From positions 310,001 through 374,000 of the forward strand of contig NZ_SOFG01000011.1 in assembly GCF_004402485.1 (NCBI RefSeq): a stretch of 64,000 nt of DNA, written 5' to 3'. The DNA comes from Cryobacterium algoricola. Lineage in GTDB: Bacteria; Actinomycetota; Actinomycetes; Actinomycetales; Microbacteriaceae. The notes under the pieces are model-generated. The model was not told where the DNA came from. It did not search any database and saw only the letters and a list, made by a program, of their open reading frames with translations. The translations under genes were made by a program, and so were the position numbers. Positions 43,938 to 52,673 of this stretch are shown here, piece after piece; position 1 is the stretch's first letter; each line of letters starts with the position of its first letter.

Positions 43938-43963
43938 TTTCGGCAACTTCGCCGAAACTTTCG
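43938..43963 (+). promoter_or_regulatory. Overlapping BxlR-type operators
   Basis: Two nested palindromes: TTTCGGC (43938-43944) with GCCGAAA (43951-43957), and CGAAACTTTCG (43953-43963), perfect over 11 bases. CGAAA-N-TTTCG elements are known in xylan-gene promoters of actinobacteria. They lie between the -10 box and the Shine-Dalgarno GAGAGG (43963-43968), ideal for a roadblock. Confidence 0.8.
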
Positions 43964-43974
43964 AGAGGCGTTCA

Positions 43975-45282
43975 ATGTCGAACACGAGCAGGTGGCTCAA
44001 GCGAGCCGTCGCCGCATCCGCAGTACTCGCGTTGGGAGTCACGCTCTCCGCGTGCTCCGGCGCGGGAGGCAGCACAGCAAACAGCAACCGACCGGAAAAT
44101 GTCATCCACGTCGCCGTCTACGGAGATGCCGGCAACACCGTCGAGCAGGCCATGGTCGACAAATTCAACGCCACCTCCAAGGTCCAGGTCATCCTCGACC
44201 GGATCCCCGGCGCGAACTACCAGCAGAAGCTCCAGACGATCATCAGCACCGACGCGGCGCCCGACGTCTTCTTCAACTGGGGCGGCGGCAGCATCCAGCC
44301 GTTCGTCAAGGCCAACCTCCTCCTCCCCCTCACCGACATGATCAAAACGGACCCGGCCCTCGAGTCGAGCTTCCTGCCCTCCGTCTTCAACGCCGCCGCG
44401 ATCGACGGGGTGCCGTACGGCATCCCGATGCGCGGCACCCAGCCGGTCATCCTGTTCAACAACAAGCAGGTCCTGACGGATGCGGGAATCACCGCCCCGA
44501 AGACGTGGGACGACCTGCTCGCCAGCGTCAAGGTCCTCACCGCCAAGGGCATCACCCCGATCGCCCTCGGCGGCGCCGACCAGTGGCCGACCCTGATGTG
44601 GTTCGAGTACCTCTTCGACCGCGTTGCCGGCCCCGACCTCCTCACGAAGGCCATCGGCGGCGACACCACCGTCTGGGACTCCGCTGACGGCAAGGCAGCA
44701 CTCACCAAGCTCAAGACCCTCATCGACGCGGGCGCCTTCGGCACCAACTTCGACTCCGTGAGCTTCGTCGACGGCGGCTCGCCCGCACTGCTCCGCACCG
44801 GCAAGGCCGCCTTCGAGCTCATGGGCTCGTGGGAGTACTCCACCCAGCAGACCGCGGACAAGGCGTGGACCGAAACCAACCTCGGCTACACCGGCTTCCC
44901 GTCGATCGCCGACGGCAAGGGTGACGGCGCAGACCTGGTCGGAAACACGAACAACTACTACTCGGTCATCAAGGCCACCCGCTACCCGGACACCGCCCGC
45001 GACTTCCTGAAGCTGATGTACTCCGACGAGTTCGTCCAGGCGCAGCTCGGAATCGGCAACCTTCCCACGACGACCACGACCGAGAAGTTCCTCGACCAGG
45101 CCGCCGACCCGGCATACGCGACCTTCCAGTTCAACCTGGTCAAGGATGCCCCCGCGTTCCAGCTGTCCTGGGACCAGGCATACCCCCAGTCGGCGTCCGC
45201 CGACATGAAGACCGCGGTTTCGCAGTTCTTCACCGGCAAGCTCGACGTCGCGGGCTTCATCTCCGCGATGCAGGCACTCTAG
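43975..45282 (+). CDS. bxlE: Xylobiose-binding lipoprotein, BxlE-like
   Basis: 435 residues. The lipoprotein signal ends in LSAC with Cys at about residue 27; an Asn/Ser-rich linker follows, then a type 1 solute-binding domain (VIHVAVYGDAGNTVEQAMVDKFN, FFNWGGGSIQPFVK, GIPMRGTQPVILFNNK). First gene of bxlEFGA, divergent from the BxlR-like repressor. The gene order is that of the streptomycete xylobiose importer, so xylobiose or short xylo-oligosaccharides are the likely ligand. GAGAGG six bases before the ATG. Confidence 0.92.
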   Translation: MSNTSRWLKRAVAASAVLALGVTLSACSGAGGSTANSNRPENVIHVAVYGDAGNTVEQAMVDKFNATSKVQVILDRIPGANYQQKLQTIISTDAAPDVFFNWGGGSIQPFVKANLLLPLTDMIKTDPALESSFLPSVFNAAAIDGVPYGIPMRGTQPVILFNNKQVLTDAGITAPKTWDDLLASVKVLTAKGITPIALGGADQWPTLMWFEYLFDRVAGPDLLTKAIGGDTTVWDSADGKAALTKLKTLIDAGAFGTNFDSVSFVDGGSPALLRTGKAAFELMGSWEYSTQQTADKAWTETNLGYTGFPSIADGKGDGADLVGNTNNYYSVIKATRYPDTARDFLKLMYSDEFVQAQLGIGNLPTTTTTEKFLDQAADPAYATFQFNLVKDAPAFQLSWDQAYPQSASADMKTAVSQFFTGKLDVAGFISAMQAL

Positions 45283-45292
45283 GTAACTGAAC

Positions 45293-46210
45293 ATGAAGCG
45301 TCCAACCACCGGGCGCTCACGGCACTCGGGCGGCCCCAACGTGGGCCGCCCGGGCTTCGCCTGGGCCCTCCCCGCCACCGTCTTCTTCGCACTCTTCGCG
45401 ATCGTCCCCCTCATCGGCGTCGCGGTGATGTCCTTCACCAGCTGGAGCGGCCTCGGCTCTCCCGAGTTCAACGGACTCGACAACTGGAACAAGCTCCTCG
45501 GCGACAAGGTCATGATGCAGAGCCTGTGGCTGAGCGCCCTGCTCACCGTGCTCGGCGTCGTCATCCAGACCCCGCTGAGCATCCTGCTCGGCGTCTGGGC
45601 CGCCGGCCAGCAGAAGAACCGCGCCGTTCTCTCCGCGATCTACTTCATCCCGCTGTTGCTCTCCTCCGCGGCCGTCTCCGTGCTGTGGCGGGCCCTGCTC
45701 GACCCCAACTTCGGCATCCCCGGCCAGTTGGCCGGGATCTTCGGCGGCGACGGCAACCTGCTCGGCAGTCAGGCCGGCGCGATCGCCGTGCTCACCTTCG
45801 TCGGCGCCTGGCAGTTCACTCCGCTGCACACCCTGCTCTACCAGGGCGCGGCCAGGTCGGTCCCGCCCGTGCTGTACCAGGCCGCCGAGATCGACGGCGC
45901 AGGCACGATGCGCAAGTTCTTCAGCATCACCCTGCCGCAGCTGCGCAACACCATCGTGACCTCAGGCATCCTGATGGTCGTCGGCGGCCTCACCACCTTC
46001 GACACCGTGCTCATCCTGACCAAGGGCGGGCCGGGCACCGACACCACGATCACGCCGTACTACATGTACCGGAAGGCGTTCCAGTCGTTCGACTTCGGCG
46101 TCGGCAGCGCGATCGCGCTCGTCCTCGTGGTCATTGCGACGGCCATCTCGCTCATCATGGTCAGGGCCACCGGCTACGACAAGATGAACAGCGCCCAGGA
46201 AGGCATCTGA
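45293..46210 (+). CDS. bxlF: Xylobiose ABC transporter permease, BxlF-like (MalF-type)
   Basis: 305 residues with six membrane segments after a basic N-terminal tail. EAA-loop equivalent QAAEIDGAGTMRKFFSITLPQLRN; C-terminal conserved TLGGPGTDT-like segment appears as TKGGPGTDTTITPYYMYRKAF. It starts ten bases after bxlE, and its stop overlaps the bxlG start (TGATG), so the two permeases are translationally coupled. The ATPase is not encoded here; a shared MsiK-type protein elsewhere is expected. Confidence 0.93.
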   Translation: MKRPTTGRSRHSGGPNVGRPGFAWALPATVFFALFAIVPLIGVAVMSFTSWSGLGSPEFNGLDNWNKLLGDKVMMQSLWLSALLTVLGVVIQTPLSILLGVWAAGQQKNRAVLSAIYFIPLLLSSAAVSVLWRALLDPNFGIPGQLAGIFGGDGNLLGSQAGAIAVLTFVGAWQFTPLHTLLYQGAARSVPPVLYQAAEIDGAGTMRKFFSITLPQLRNTIVTSGILMVVGGLTTFDTVLILTKGGPGTDTTITPYYMYRKAFQSFDFGVGSAIALVLVVIATAISLIMVRATGYDKMNSAQEGI

Positions 46211-47028
46211 TGAAGCCCAGACCGAATTACTTCGCCGGTGCCGGCAGCATCATCTGGCTCCTGATCGTCCTCGTCCCGATCTATGTCATGGTCACGGCGA
46301 CGATCCAGACCCAGCAGGGCTACGCATCCGCCGGCCCGCTCTCCCTGCCGAGCTCGTTCACTCTCGACAACTTCGGCGCCCTCGTCACGGGCGGCTTCCT
46401 CACCTACGTGTGGAACACCGTCATCGTCACGGTGAGTGTCGTCGCGATCGTCGTGCTCGTCGTCCCGCCGCTCTCCTACGCGGTCGTCCGCAGCCGGAGC
46501 CGGGGCATCTCGCTGATCTTCCGCACCTTCCTGCTCGGGCTCGCGATCCCGGCCCAGGCCGTCATCGTGCCGATCTTCTACCTGATCTCGGTCGCAGGGC
46601 TCTACGACAGCCTGATCGGCATCATCCTGCCGACGGCGGCGTTCTGCCTGCCGATCTGCACCCTGATCCTGACCGGCAGCATGCGCGACATCACCCCTGA
46701 GCTCTACGAGGCCATGGCCATGGACGGCGCGACGCCGATGCGCAGCTTCTTCCAGCTCGTGCTGCCCCTCTCCAAGAGCGGCATCTCGACGATCATCGTC
46801 TTCTCCGCGCTGCAGGCGTGGAACGGGTTCCTCTTCCCCCTGATCCTGACCCAGTCGGCCTCGACCAAGGTGATCACGCTCGGACTGTTCGACTTCCAGT
46901 CGCAGTACGGCGTCAACATCCCCGGGCTGATGGCGGCCGTGCTGCTCTCGATGCTCCCGGTTCTCTTCGTGTACCTATTCGCCCGGCGCGCCCTCGTTCA
47001 GGGCCTCATGGGCGTCGGAGGAAAGTAA
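46210..47028 (+). CDS. bxlG: Xylobiose ABC transporter permease, BxlG-like (MalG-type)
   Basis: 272 residues from the ATG at 46210 that overlaps the bxlF stop by one base. Six membrane segments; EAA loop YEAMAMDGATPMRSFFQLVLPLSKSG. The frame is open upstream within bxlF, but that part is out of frame with the real protein and Arg-rich. Two bases separate it from bxlA. Confidence 0.93.
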   Translation: MKPRPNYFAGAGSIIWLLIVLVPIYVMVTATIQTQQGYASAGPLSLPSSFTLDNFGALVTGGFLTYVWNTVIVTVSVVAIVVLVVPPLSYAVVRSRSRGISLIFRTFLLGLAIPAQAVIVPIFYLISVAGLYDSLIGIILPTAAFCLPICTLILTGSMRDITPELYEAMAMDGATPMRSFFQLVLPLSKSGISTIIVFSALQAWNGFLFPLILTQSASTKVITLGLFDFQSQYGVNIPGLMAAVLLSMLPVLFVYLFARRALVQGLMGVGGK

Positions 47029-47030
47029 TA

Positions 47031-49427
47031 ATGACCGACACCCTGTCCCCCGTTCCGTCCCAGACGGATGCCGCAACGCCCGCCTGGCAGGACGTGGCAC
47101 GCTCCCCCGCCGAGCGCGTCGACGCCCTCCTCGCCGCGATGACGCTGCGCGAGAAGGTGGCCCAGCTCTACGGCGTCTGGGTCGGCGCCTCCAACGACGG
47201 CGGCGGCGTAGCCCCGTACCAGCACGACATGGAGGATGCCCTCGACCTCGACGCCCTCCTGCCTCACGGCCTCGGACAGCTGACCCGGCCGTTCGGCTCC
47301 GGACCCGTCGACGCCGCCGTCGGCGTCGTCTCGCTCGTGCGCAGCCAGCGCCGCATCGTCGCGGCCGGCCGCTTCGGCATCCCCGCCCTCGCGCACGAGG
47401 AATGCCTCGCCGGCTTCACCGCGTGGGGCGCGACCGCATACCCGGTGCCGCTGGCCTGGGGCGCGACCTTCAACCCCGGCCTCGTGCAGGAGATGTCCGG
47501 CCGCATCGGCGCGAGCATGCGCTCCGTCGGCGTGCACCAGGGCCTCGCCCCCGTGCTCGACGTCGTGCGCGACGCCCGCTGGGGCCGCGTCGAGGAGACC
47601 ATCGGGGAGGACCCGACCCTCGTCGGCACCATCGCGACCGCCTACGTGCGCGGCCTCGAATCCGCCGGCATCGTCGCGACCCTCAAACACTTCATCGGCT
47701 ATTCCGCGTCGAAGGCCGGTCGCAACCTCGCCCCGGTCTCGATCGGCCGCCGCGAATTCAACGACGTGCTCGTCCCGCCGTTCGAGATGGCGGTGCGCGA
47801 GGGCGGGGTCCGCTCCGTGATGCACGCGTACACCGACATCGACGGCGTGCCGACGGCCGCAGACCCGACTCTGCTCACCGGGCTCCTCCGCGACACCTGG
47901 GGCTTCACCGGGACGGTCGTCGCCGACTACTTCGGCATCGCCTTCCTCAAGACGCTGCACTCGATCGCCGAGACCTGGGGGGATGCCGCGGCGCAGGCCC
48001 TGCGCGCCGGCGTCGACGTGGAGCTGCCGACCGTCAAGACCTTCGCCGAACCGCTCCTCGCCGAGATCGAGGCCGGGCGGCTCTCGAGCGACTACATCGA
48101 CCGTGCCGCGAGGCGCGTGCTGCTGCAGAAGCTCGACCTCGGCCTGCTCGACGCGGACTGGTCCGCGCTCCCCGCCGGCTGGACCGACCTCGATCTCGCC
48201 GACGTCGAGGCCGTCCGCGGACGGGTCGACCTCGATCCCGCCGCCAGCCGGAGCGTCGCGCGCCGGATCGCCGAGCAATCGGTCGTGCTGCTCACGAACG
48301 ACGGGCTGCTGCCGGTCGCACCGGCATCCGCTGCCGCACCGCTGCGGATCGCGGTCGTCGGCCCCAACGCCGACGACGCGCTCAACCTGCTCGGCTGCTA
48401 CTCGTTCCCCGGCCACGTCGGCACCCTGCACCCCGAGGTGCCGATCGGCATCGAGATCCGCACCGTGCTCGAGGCCATCCGCCGCGAATACCCCGCGGCA
48501 ACCGTGACGTACTCCCCCGGCGTGACCGTGGACGGGACCGACGAGACGGGCATCGCCGTCGCGGTGCACGCCGCCGCAGACGCCGACCTCGTGATCGTCG
48601 TGCTCGGCGACCGTCCCGGCCTTTTCGGGCGCGGGACCAGCGGGGAGGGCTGCGACGCCGAGTCGCTCGAGCTGCCCGGCCGGCAGTGGCCGCTGCTCGA
48701 CGCGGTCCTCGCGGCCGGAACCCCCGTCGTGACCGTGCTCGTCGCCGGTCGCCCGTACTTCCTGCACGACGCACCGGACCGGGCCGCGGCCGTGCTGCAG
48801 TCGTTCTTTCCCGGCGAGGAGGGCGCCGGCGCACTCGCCGGCGTGATCAGCGGCCGGGTGAACCCGTCCGGACGCCTGCCCGTGAGCGTGCCGAACCGTG
48901 CGGGCGGCCAGCCGGGCGGGTACCTCGCCTCGCCGCTCGGCAGCCGGAACGAGGTCTCCAACCTCGACCCGACCGCGCGCTTCCCGTTCGGCCACGGCCT
49001 CGGCTACAGCGACTTCGAGTGGACGGAGGCCTCGATCGGCGAGGCCTCGATCGGCACGGATGCCGCGACAACGGTCACGCTCACGGTCACCAACGTGGGC
49101 GCCCGCGCGGGAGCGGACGTCGTGCAGCTCTACCTGCACGACCCGGTCGCCTCGGTCGTCCGCCCGGTGAACCGGTTGATCGGCTACGCGCGGGTCGAGC
49201 TCGACCCGGGTGCGAGCGCACGGGTCGAGTTCGCGGTGTACGCCGACCTCGCCGCATTCACGGGCAGGGCCGGCGACCGCATCGTCGAACCAGGGGCCCT
49301 CGAGCTGCGGCTCGGGCGCTCGAGCGCGGAGTTCGCGGCGGCCCTCGGGCTGCTGCTCACCGGCCCCGTGCGCACCGTCGACCACACCCGCGCCCTCGTG
49401 GCCGCGGCGACCGTCGCCCCGCGCTGA
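47031..49427 (+). CDS. bxlA: Beta-xylosidase, glycoside hydrolase family 3, BxlA-like
   Basis: 798 residues from the ATG at 47031. GH3 N-terminal barrel (AGRFGIPALAHEECLAGF, HQGLAPVLDVVRDARWGRVEETIGEDP, KHFIGYSAS), with nucleophile Asp299 in VVADYFG. The C-terminal alpha/beta sandwich and a fibronectin III-like domain complete the protein. No signal peptide, so it hydrolyses imported xylobiose and xylo-oligosaccharides to xylose in the cytoplasm. Last gene of bxlEFGA, followed by a perfect hairpin. Specificity for xylose over glucose or arabinose is inferred from context. Confidence 0.95.
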   Translation: MTDTLSPVPSQTDAATPAWQDVARSPAERVDALLAAMTLREKVAQLYGVWVGASNDGGGVAPYQHDMEDALDLDALLPHGLGQLTRPFGSGPVDAAVGVVSLVRSQRRIVAAGRFGIPALAHEECLAGFTAWGATAYPVPLAWGATFNPGLVQEMSGRIGASMRSVGVHQGLAPVLDVVRDARWGRVEETIGEDPTLVGTIATAYVRGLESAGIVATLKHFIGYSASKAGRNLAPVSIGRREFNDVLVPPFEMAVREGGVRSVMHAYTDIDGVPTAADPTLLTGLLRDTWGFTGTVVADYFGIAFLKTLHSIAETWGDAAAQALRAGVDVELPTVKTFAEPLLAEIEAGRLSSDYIDRAARRVLLQKLDLGLLDADWSALPAGWTDLDLADVEAVRGRVDLDPAASRSVARRIAEQSVVLLTNDGLLPVAPASAAAPLRIAVVGPNADDALNLLGCYSFPGHVGTLHPEVPIGIEIRTVLEAIRREYPAATVTYSPGVTVDGTDETGIAVAVHAAADADLVIVVLGDRPGLFGRGTSGEGCDAESLELPGRQWPLLDAVLAAGTPVVTVLVAGRPYFLHDAPDRAAAVLQSFFPGEEGAGALAGVISGRVNPSGRLPVSVPNRAGGQPGGYLASPLGSRNEVSNLDPTARFPFGHGLGYSDFEWTEASIGEASIGTDAATTVTLTVTNVGARAGADVVQLYLHDPVASVVRPVNRLIGYARVELDPGASARVEFAVYADLAAFTGRAGDRIVEPGALELRLGRSSAEFAAALGLLLTGPVRTVDHTRALVAAATVAPR

Positions 49428-49462
49428 CCCGCCGCCGCCCGCCCACCGTTCGTCGCCGTTCT

Positions 49463-49498
49463 CGCCGAGTGTCGCCCCTACAACGGCGACACTCGGCG
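49463..49498 (+). terminator. Terminator of the bxlEFGA operon
   Basis: Perfect 14-base stem CGCCGAGTGTCGCC (49463-49476) with 49485-49498 and an eight-base loop, 36 bases past the bxlA stop. No T-tract. Confidence 0.8.
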
Positions 49499-49584
49499 GC
49501 AATGGCAACAGTGGGCGCGACCAGCCCATTCTGGGTCGCACCGATTGTCGGGGAACGGTAGCGCCGCATCCGCTTTTCCCCTAA

Positions 49585-49605
49585 TATGTTTATAGATACA
49601 ACAAA
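49585..49605 (+). promoter_or_regulatory. Predicted XylR operator at xylA
   Basis: TATGTTT, seven bases, CAACAAA, 31 bases before the xylA ATG. Two arm positions deviate from symmetry. Same geometry as the xylF site. It lies in an AT-rich stretch that probably includes the promoter. Confidence 0.7.
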
Positions 49606-49636
49606 TCATCAACGTCGCTGACAGACAAGGAACCTC

Positions 49637-50830
49637 ATGGCCATCACGCCCACTCCCGCAGACAAGTTCTCCTTTGGCCTCTGGACCATCGGCTACAACG
49701 GAGCCGACCCGTTCGGCGGGCCGACCCGTCCGCCGCTCGACGTCGTCGACGCCGTGGAGAATCTCGCGAAAATCGGGGCGTACGGCCTGACGTTCCACGA
49801 CAACGACCTGTTCCCGTTCGGCTGCACGGAAGAGAAGCGCCAGTCGCAGATCGACCGCGTCAAGCAGGCCTGCGCGGACACCGGCCTGATCATCCCGATG
49901 ATCACGACCAACCTGTTCAGCGAGCCCGTCTTCAAGGACGGCGGCTTCACCTCGAACGACCGCAGCGTCCGCCGTTTCGCACTCCGCAAGGTGCTGCGCA
50001 ACATCGACCTCGCGGCCGAGCTCGGCGCGAAGACCTTCGTGATGTGGGGCGGGCGCGAAGGCGCAGAGTACGACGCGGCCAAGGACATCCGCTCGGCCCT
50101 CTCGCGTTACCGTGAGGCCGTCAACCTGCTCGGCGACTACGTCACCGACAAGGGCTACGACATCCGTTTCGCGATCGAACCGAAGCCGAACGAACCCCGC
50201 GGCGACATCCTGCTGCCAACGATCGGCCACGCGATGGCCTTCATCACGACCCTCGAGCGCCCCGAAATGGTCGGCGTGAACCCCGAGGTCGGCCACGAGC
50301 AGATGGCCGGGCTCAACTTCGCCGCCGGCATCGCCCAGGCGCTGTACCAGGGCAAGCTGTTCCACATCGACCTCAACGGCCAGCGCGGCATCAAGTACGA
50401 CCAGGACCTCGTCTTCGGCCACGGCGACCTGCACAACGCCTTCGCCCTCGTCGACCTGCTCGAAAACGGCGGCCCGAACGGCGGCCAGACCTACGAAGGC
50501 CCGCGCCACTTCGACTACAAGCCGAGCCGCACCGAGGACATCACGGGCGTCTGGGACTCCGCCAAGGCCAACATCCAGACCTACCTGCTGCTCAAGGAAC
50601 GCGCCGCGTCCTTCCGTGCCGACCCCGAGGTGCAGCAGATGCTCGCCGCGGCCAAGGTGCCCGACCTCGCGCTGCCGACCCTCGGCGAAGGCGAGACCTA
50701 CGACGACCTGCTCGCCGACCGCGCCTCCTACGAGGACTTCGACACCGACGCGTACTTCGGTGGCAAGGGCTTCGGCTTCGTCCGCCTGCAGCAGCTGGCG
50801 CTCGAGCACCTGCTCGGCGCCCGCAACTAG
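49637..50830 (+). CDS. xylA: Xylose isomerase
   Basis: Converts D-xylose to D-xylulose. At 397 residues it belongs to the short, class I actinobacterial type. The catalytic His54-Asp57 pair (FHDND) and the metal/substrate residues Glu181 and Lys183 (EPKPNEP) fall at the canonical numbers. [16 protein letters not shown] and HIDLNGQRG supply further metal ligands. AAGG six bases before the ATG. It is followed by xylB on the same strand, but the 282-base gap contains a large inverted repeat, so xylB probably has its own promoter. Confidence 0.98.
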   Translation: MAITPTPADKFSFGLWTIGYNGADPFGGPTRPPLDVVDAVENLAKIGAYGLTFHDNDLFPFGCTEEKRQSQIDRVKQACADTGLIIPMITTNLFSEPVFKDGGFTSNDRSVRRFALRKVLRNIDLAAELGAKTFVMWGGREGAEYDAAKDIRSALSRYREAVNLLGDYVTDKGYDIRFAIEPKPNEPRGDILLPTIGHAMAFITTLERPEMVGVNPEVGHEQMAGLNFAAGIAQALYQGKLFHIDLNGQRGIKYDQDLVFGHGDLHNAFALVDLLENGGPNGGQTYEGPRHFDYKPSRTEDITGVWDSAKANIQTYLLLKERAASFRADPEVQQMLAAAKVPDLALPTLGEGETYDDLLADRASYEDFDTDAYFGGKGFGFVRLQQLALEHLLGARN

Positions 50831-50953
50831 CACCGCACACCCGCGCGCCCCGGCCGGCGTGTCACGCTCATCTGGGGGGCGCGACAAACCGGCCGGGGCG
50901 CGTTTGCCTCGCACTCGCTCGCCGCATTTCCCGCAGTACCCGGCCGCCTCGGC

Positions 50954-51046
50954 GGCTAACTCAGGAAATCCACCGGCCGGCCCGGTCTGAAGCCGCGGAA
51001 TTCCGCGGCACCGTGCCACCGGCATCCGGTTCTTCCTGAGTTAGCC
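50954..51046 (+). repeat. Nested inverted repeat between xylA and xylB
   Basis: Outer arms GGCTAACTCAGGAA (50954-50967) and TTCCTGAGTTAGCC (51033-51046) enclose a perfect 18-base palindrome at 50992-51009 (GCCGCGGAA/TTCCGCGGC). Probable xylA terminator capable of a cruciform. The remaining 66 bases before xylB would hold its promoter; I see no clear hexamers. Confidence 0.75.
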
Positions 51047-51112
51047 ACCGGGGCCTGCCCACACCCGTACCTCACTCGCACCTCACCCCCTCTCGAAGCG
51101 GAGAATGTAGTC

Positions 51113-52543
51113 ATGACACTGGTTGCCGGAGTCGATTCCTCGACCCAAAGTTGCAAGGTCGTCGTTCGTGACGCCGATTCGGGCGCGCTCGTGCGCACCG
51201 GCCGGGCGGCGCATCCGGAGGGCACAGAGGTCGACCCGCAGAAGTGGTGGGAGGCCCTGCAGGCCGCTGTCGCCGACGCCGGCGGACTGGGCGATGTCGC
51301 CGCGATCTCGATCGCGGCCCAGCAGCACGGGATGGTCGTCCTCGACATCGATGGCCGCGTCATCCGCTCGGCCCTGCTCTGGAACGACACCCGCAGCGCC
51401 CCCGCGGCTGCTGAGCTCATCGACGAGGTCGGCGCCGCGGAGTACGCCCGGCGCACCGGACTCGTTCCCGTCGCCTCGTTCACCGCGACCAAGCTGCGCT
51501 GGCTGCGCGACGCCGAACCGGCCAACGCCGCCCGCGTCGCCGCCGTCGCCCTCCCCCACGACTGGCTCACCTGGCGGCTGCGCGGCTTCGGCCCGGCCGA
51601 CGAGAGCCCCCTGGGCCCCGACCTGACCGAGCTGACCACCGACCGTTCCGACGCAAGCGGCACCGGCTACTGGTCGCCCAGCACCGGCGAGTACGACCTC
51701 GACCTCTTCGAACGCGCCCTGGGCCACTCGGCCGTGCTGCCGCGGGTACTCGGCCCCGGCGAGCTCGCCGGAGAGACGGTCGCGCTCGCTCCGTCGAATT
51801 GGTTGCCCGCCGGCATCGTCGTCGGCGTGGGAGCCGGCGACAACGCGGGCGCCGCCCTCGGTCTCGGCGCCGGCGACGGCGACGTCATCGTGTCGATCGG
51901 CACGAGCGGCACCGTCTTCGCCGTGACCACGAGCCCGGCGGCGGATGCCATGGGCACGGTCGCCGGGTTCGCCGACGCGAGCGGGCTGTTCCTCCCCCTC
52001 GTCGCGACGCTCAATGCAGCGCGGGTACTCGACGCGGTGCGCGGACTCCTCGGCGTGGACCACGACGAACTCGGCCGGCTCGCCCTCGAGGCGGAGCCCG
52101 GCGCGAACGGACTCGTGCTCCAGCCGTACTTCGAAGGCGAACGCACCCCGAACCTGCCCCACGCGACCGCGACCCTGTTCGGGCTCACCCTCGCGTCCAC
52201 GACCCGGCCGAACCTCGCCCGCGCGGCGATCGAGGGCCTGCTCTGCGGGCTCGCCGACGGCCTCGAAGCCGTGCGCGGCCAGGGCGTCGTCGTCTCCCGG
52301 GTGCTGCTGATCGGCGGCGCCGCGCAGAACCCCGCGGTCCGCAGCATCGCGGCGCAGCTCTTCGAGAGCCCCGTCGTGATCCCGGCCCCCGGGGAGTACG
52401 TCGCCGACGGCGCAGCCGTCCAGGCGGCGTGGACGCTGACGGGAGCGCGACCGGACTGGCGGATCTCGATCGCCGCGGCGCCGGAGACCGACTTCCGCCC
52501 CGTCATCCGCTCGCAGTACGCCGCCCACCGCGTGGAGGCCTGA
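51113..52543 (+). CDS. xylB: Xylulokinase
   Basis: Phosphorylates D-xylulose to xylulose 5-phosphate. 476 residues of the FGGY kinase family. N-terminal ATP-binding turn [15 protein letters not shown], substrate segment [11 protein letters not shown], catalytic-Asp region in the second half of domain 1 (HDWLTWRL), [15 protein letters not shown], and [11 protein letters not shown]. Its product is the substrate of the phosphoketolase encoded at 8174-10642. Convergent with the aldose epimerase gene. Confidence 0.96.
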   Translation: MTLVAGVDSSTQSCKVVVRDADSGALVRTGRAAHPEGTEVDPQKWWEALQAAVADAGGLGDVAAISIAAQQHGMVVLDIDGRVIRSALLWNDTRSAPAAAELIDEVGAAEYARRTGLVPVASFTATKLRWLRDAEPANAARVAAVALPHDWLTWRLRGFGPADESPLGPDLTELTTDRSDASGTGYWSPSTGEYDLDLFERALGHSAVLPRVLGPGELAGETVALAPSNWLPAGIVVGVGAGDNAGAALGLGAGDGDVIVSIGTSGTVFAVTTSPAADAMGTVAGFADASGLFLPLVATLNAARVLDAVRGLLGVDHDELGRLALEAEPGANGLVLQPYFEGERTPNLPHATATLFGLTLASTTRPNLARAAIEGLLCGLADGLEAVRGQGVVVSRVLLIGGAAQNPAVRSIAAQLFESPVVIPAPGEYVADGAAVQAAWTLTGARPDWRISIAAAPETDFRPVIRSQYAAHRVEA

Positions 52544-52560
52544 CCCCGGCCCCTCCCCCT

Positions 52561-52656
52561 GTTCCGAATTCAGGAGAAGCCGGGGTTGGGCAGATCGCGC
52601 CCGCGGGATTCCGCGGCGACGCTGCCCGCAGACTCGTCAACTCCTGAATTCGGAAC
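52561..52656. terminator. Nested inverted repeat between convergent xylB and galM-like gene
   Basis: Outer arms 52561-52576 and 52641-52656 (GTTCCGAATTCAGGAG and its complement) pair perfectly over 16 bases. GGGCAG/CTGCCC and CCGCGG/CCGCGG pairs lie nested within the 64-base loop. Its layout resembles the repeat at 50954-51046. Probable two-way terminator. Confidence 0.75.
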
Positions 52657-52673
52657 GCGGCAGGGACAGGCAA

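Noticed and set aside
43876..43974. Riboswitch upstream of bxlE
   Set aside because: The leader after the -10 box is only about 50 bases and is explained by palindromic protein operators.
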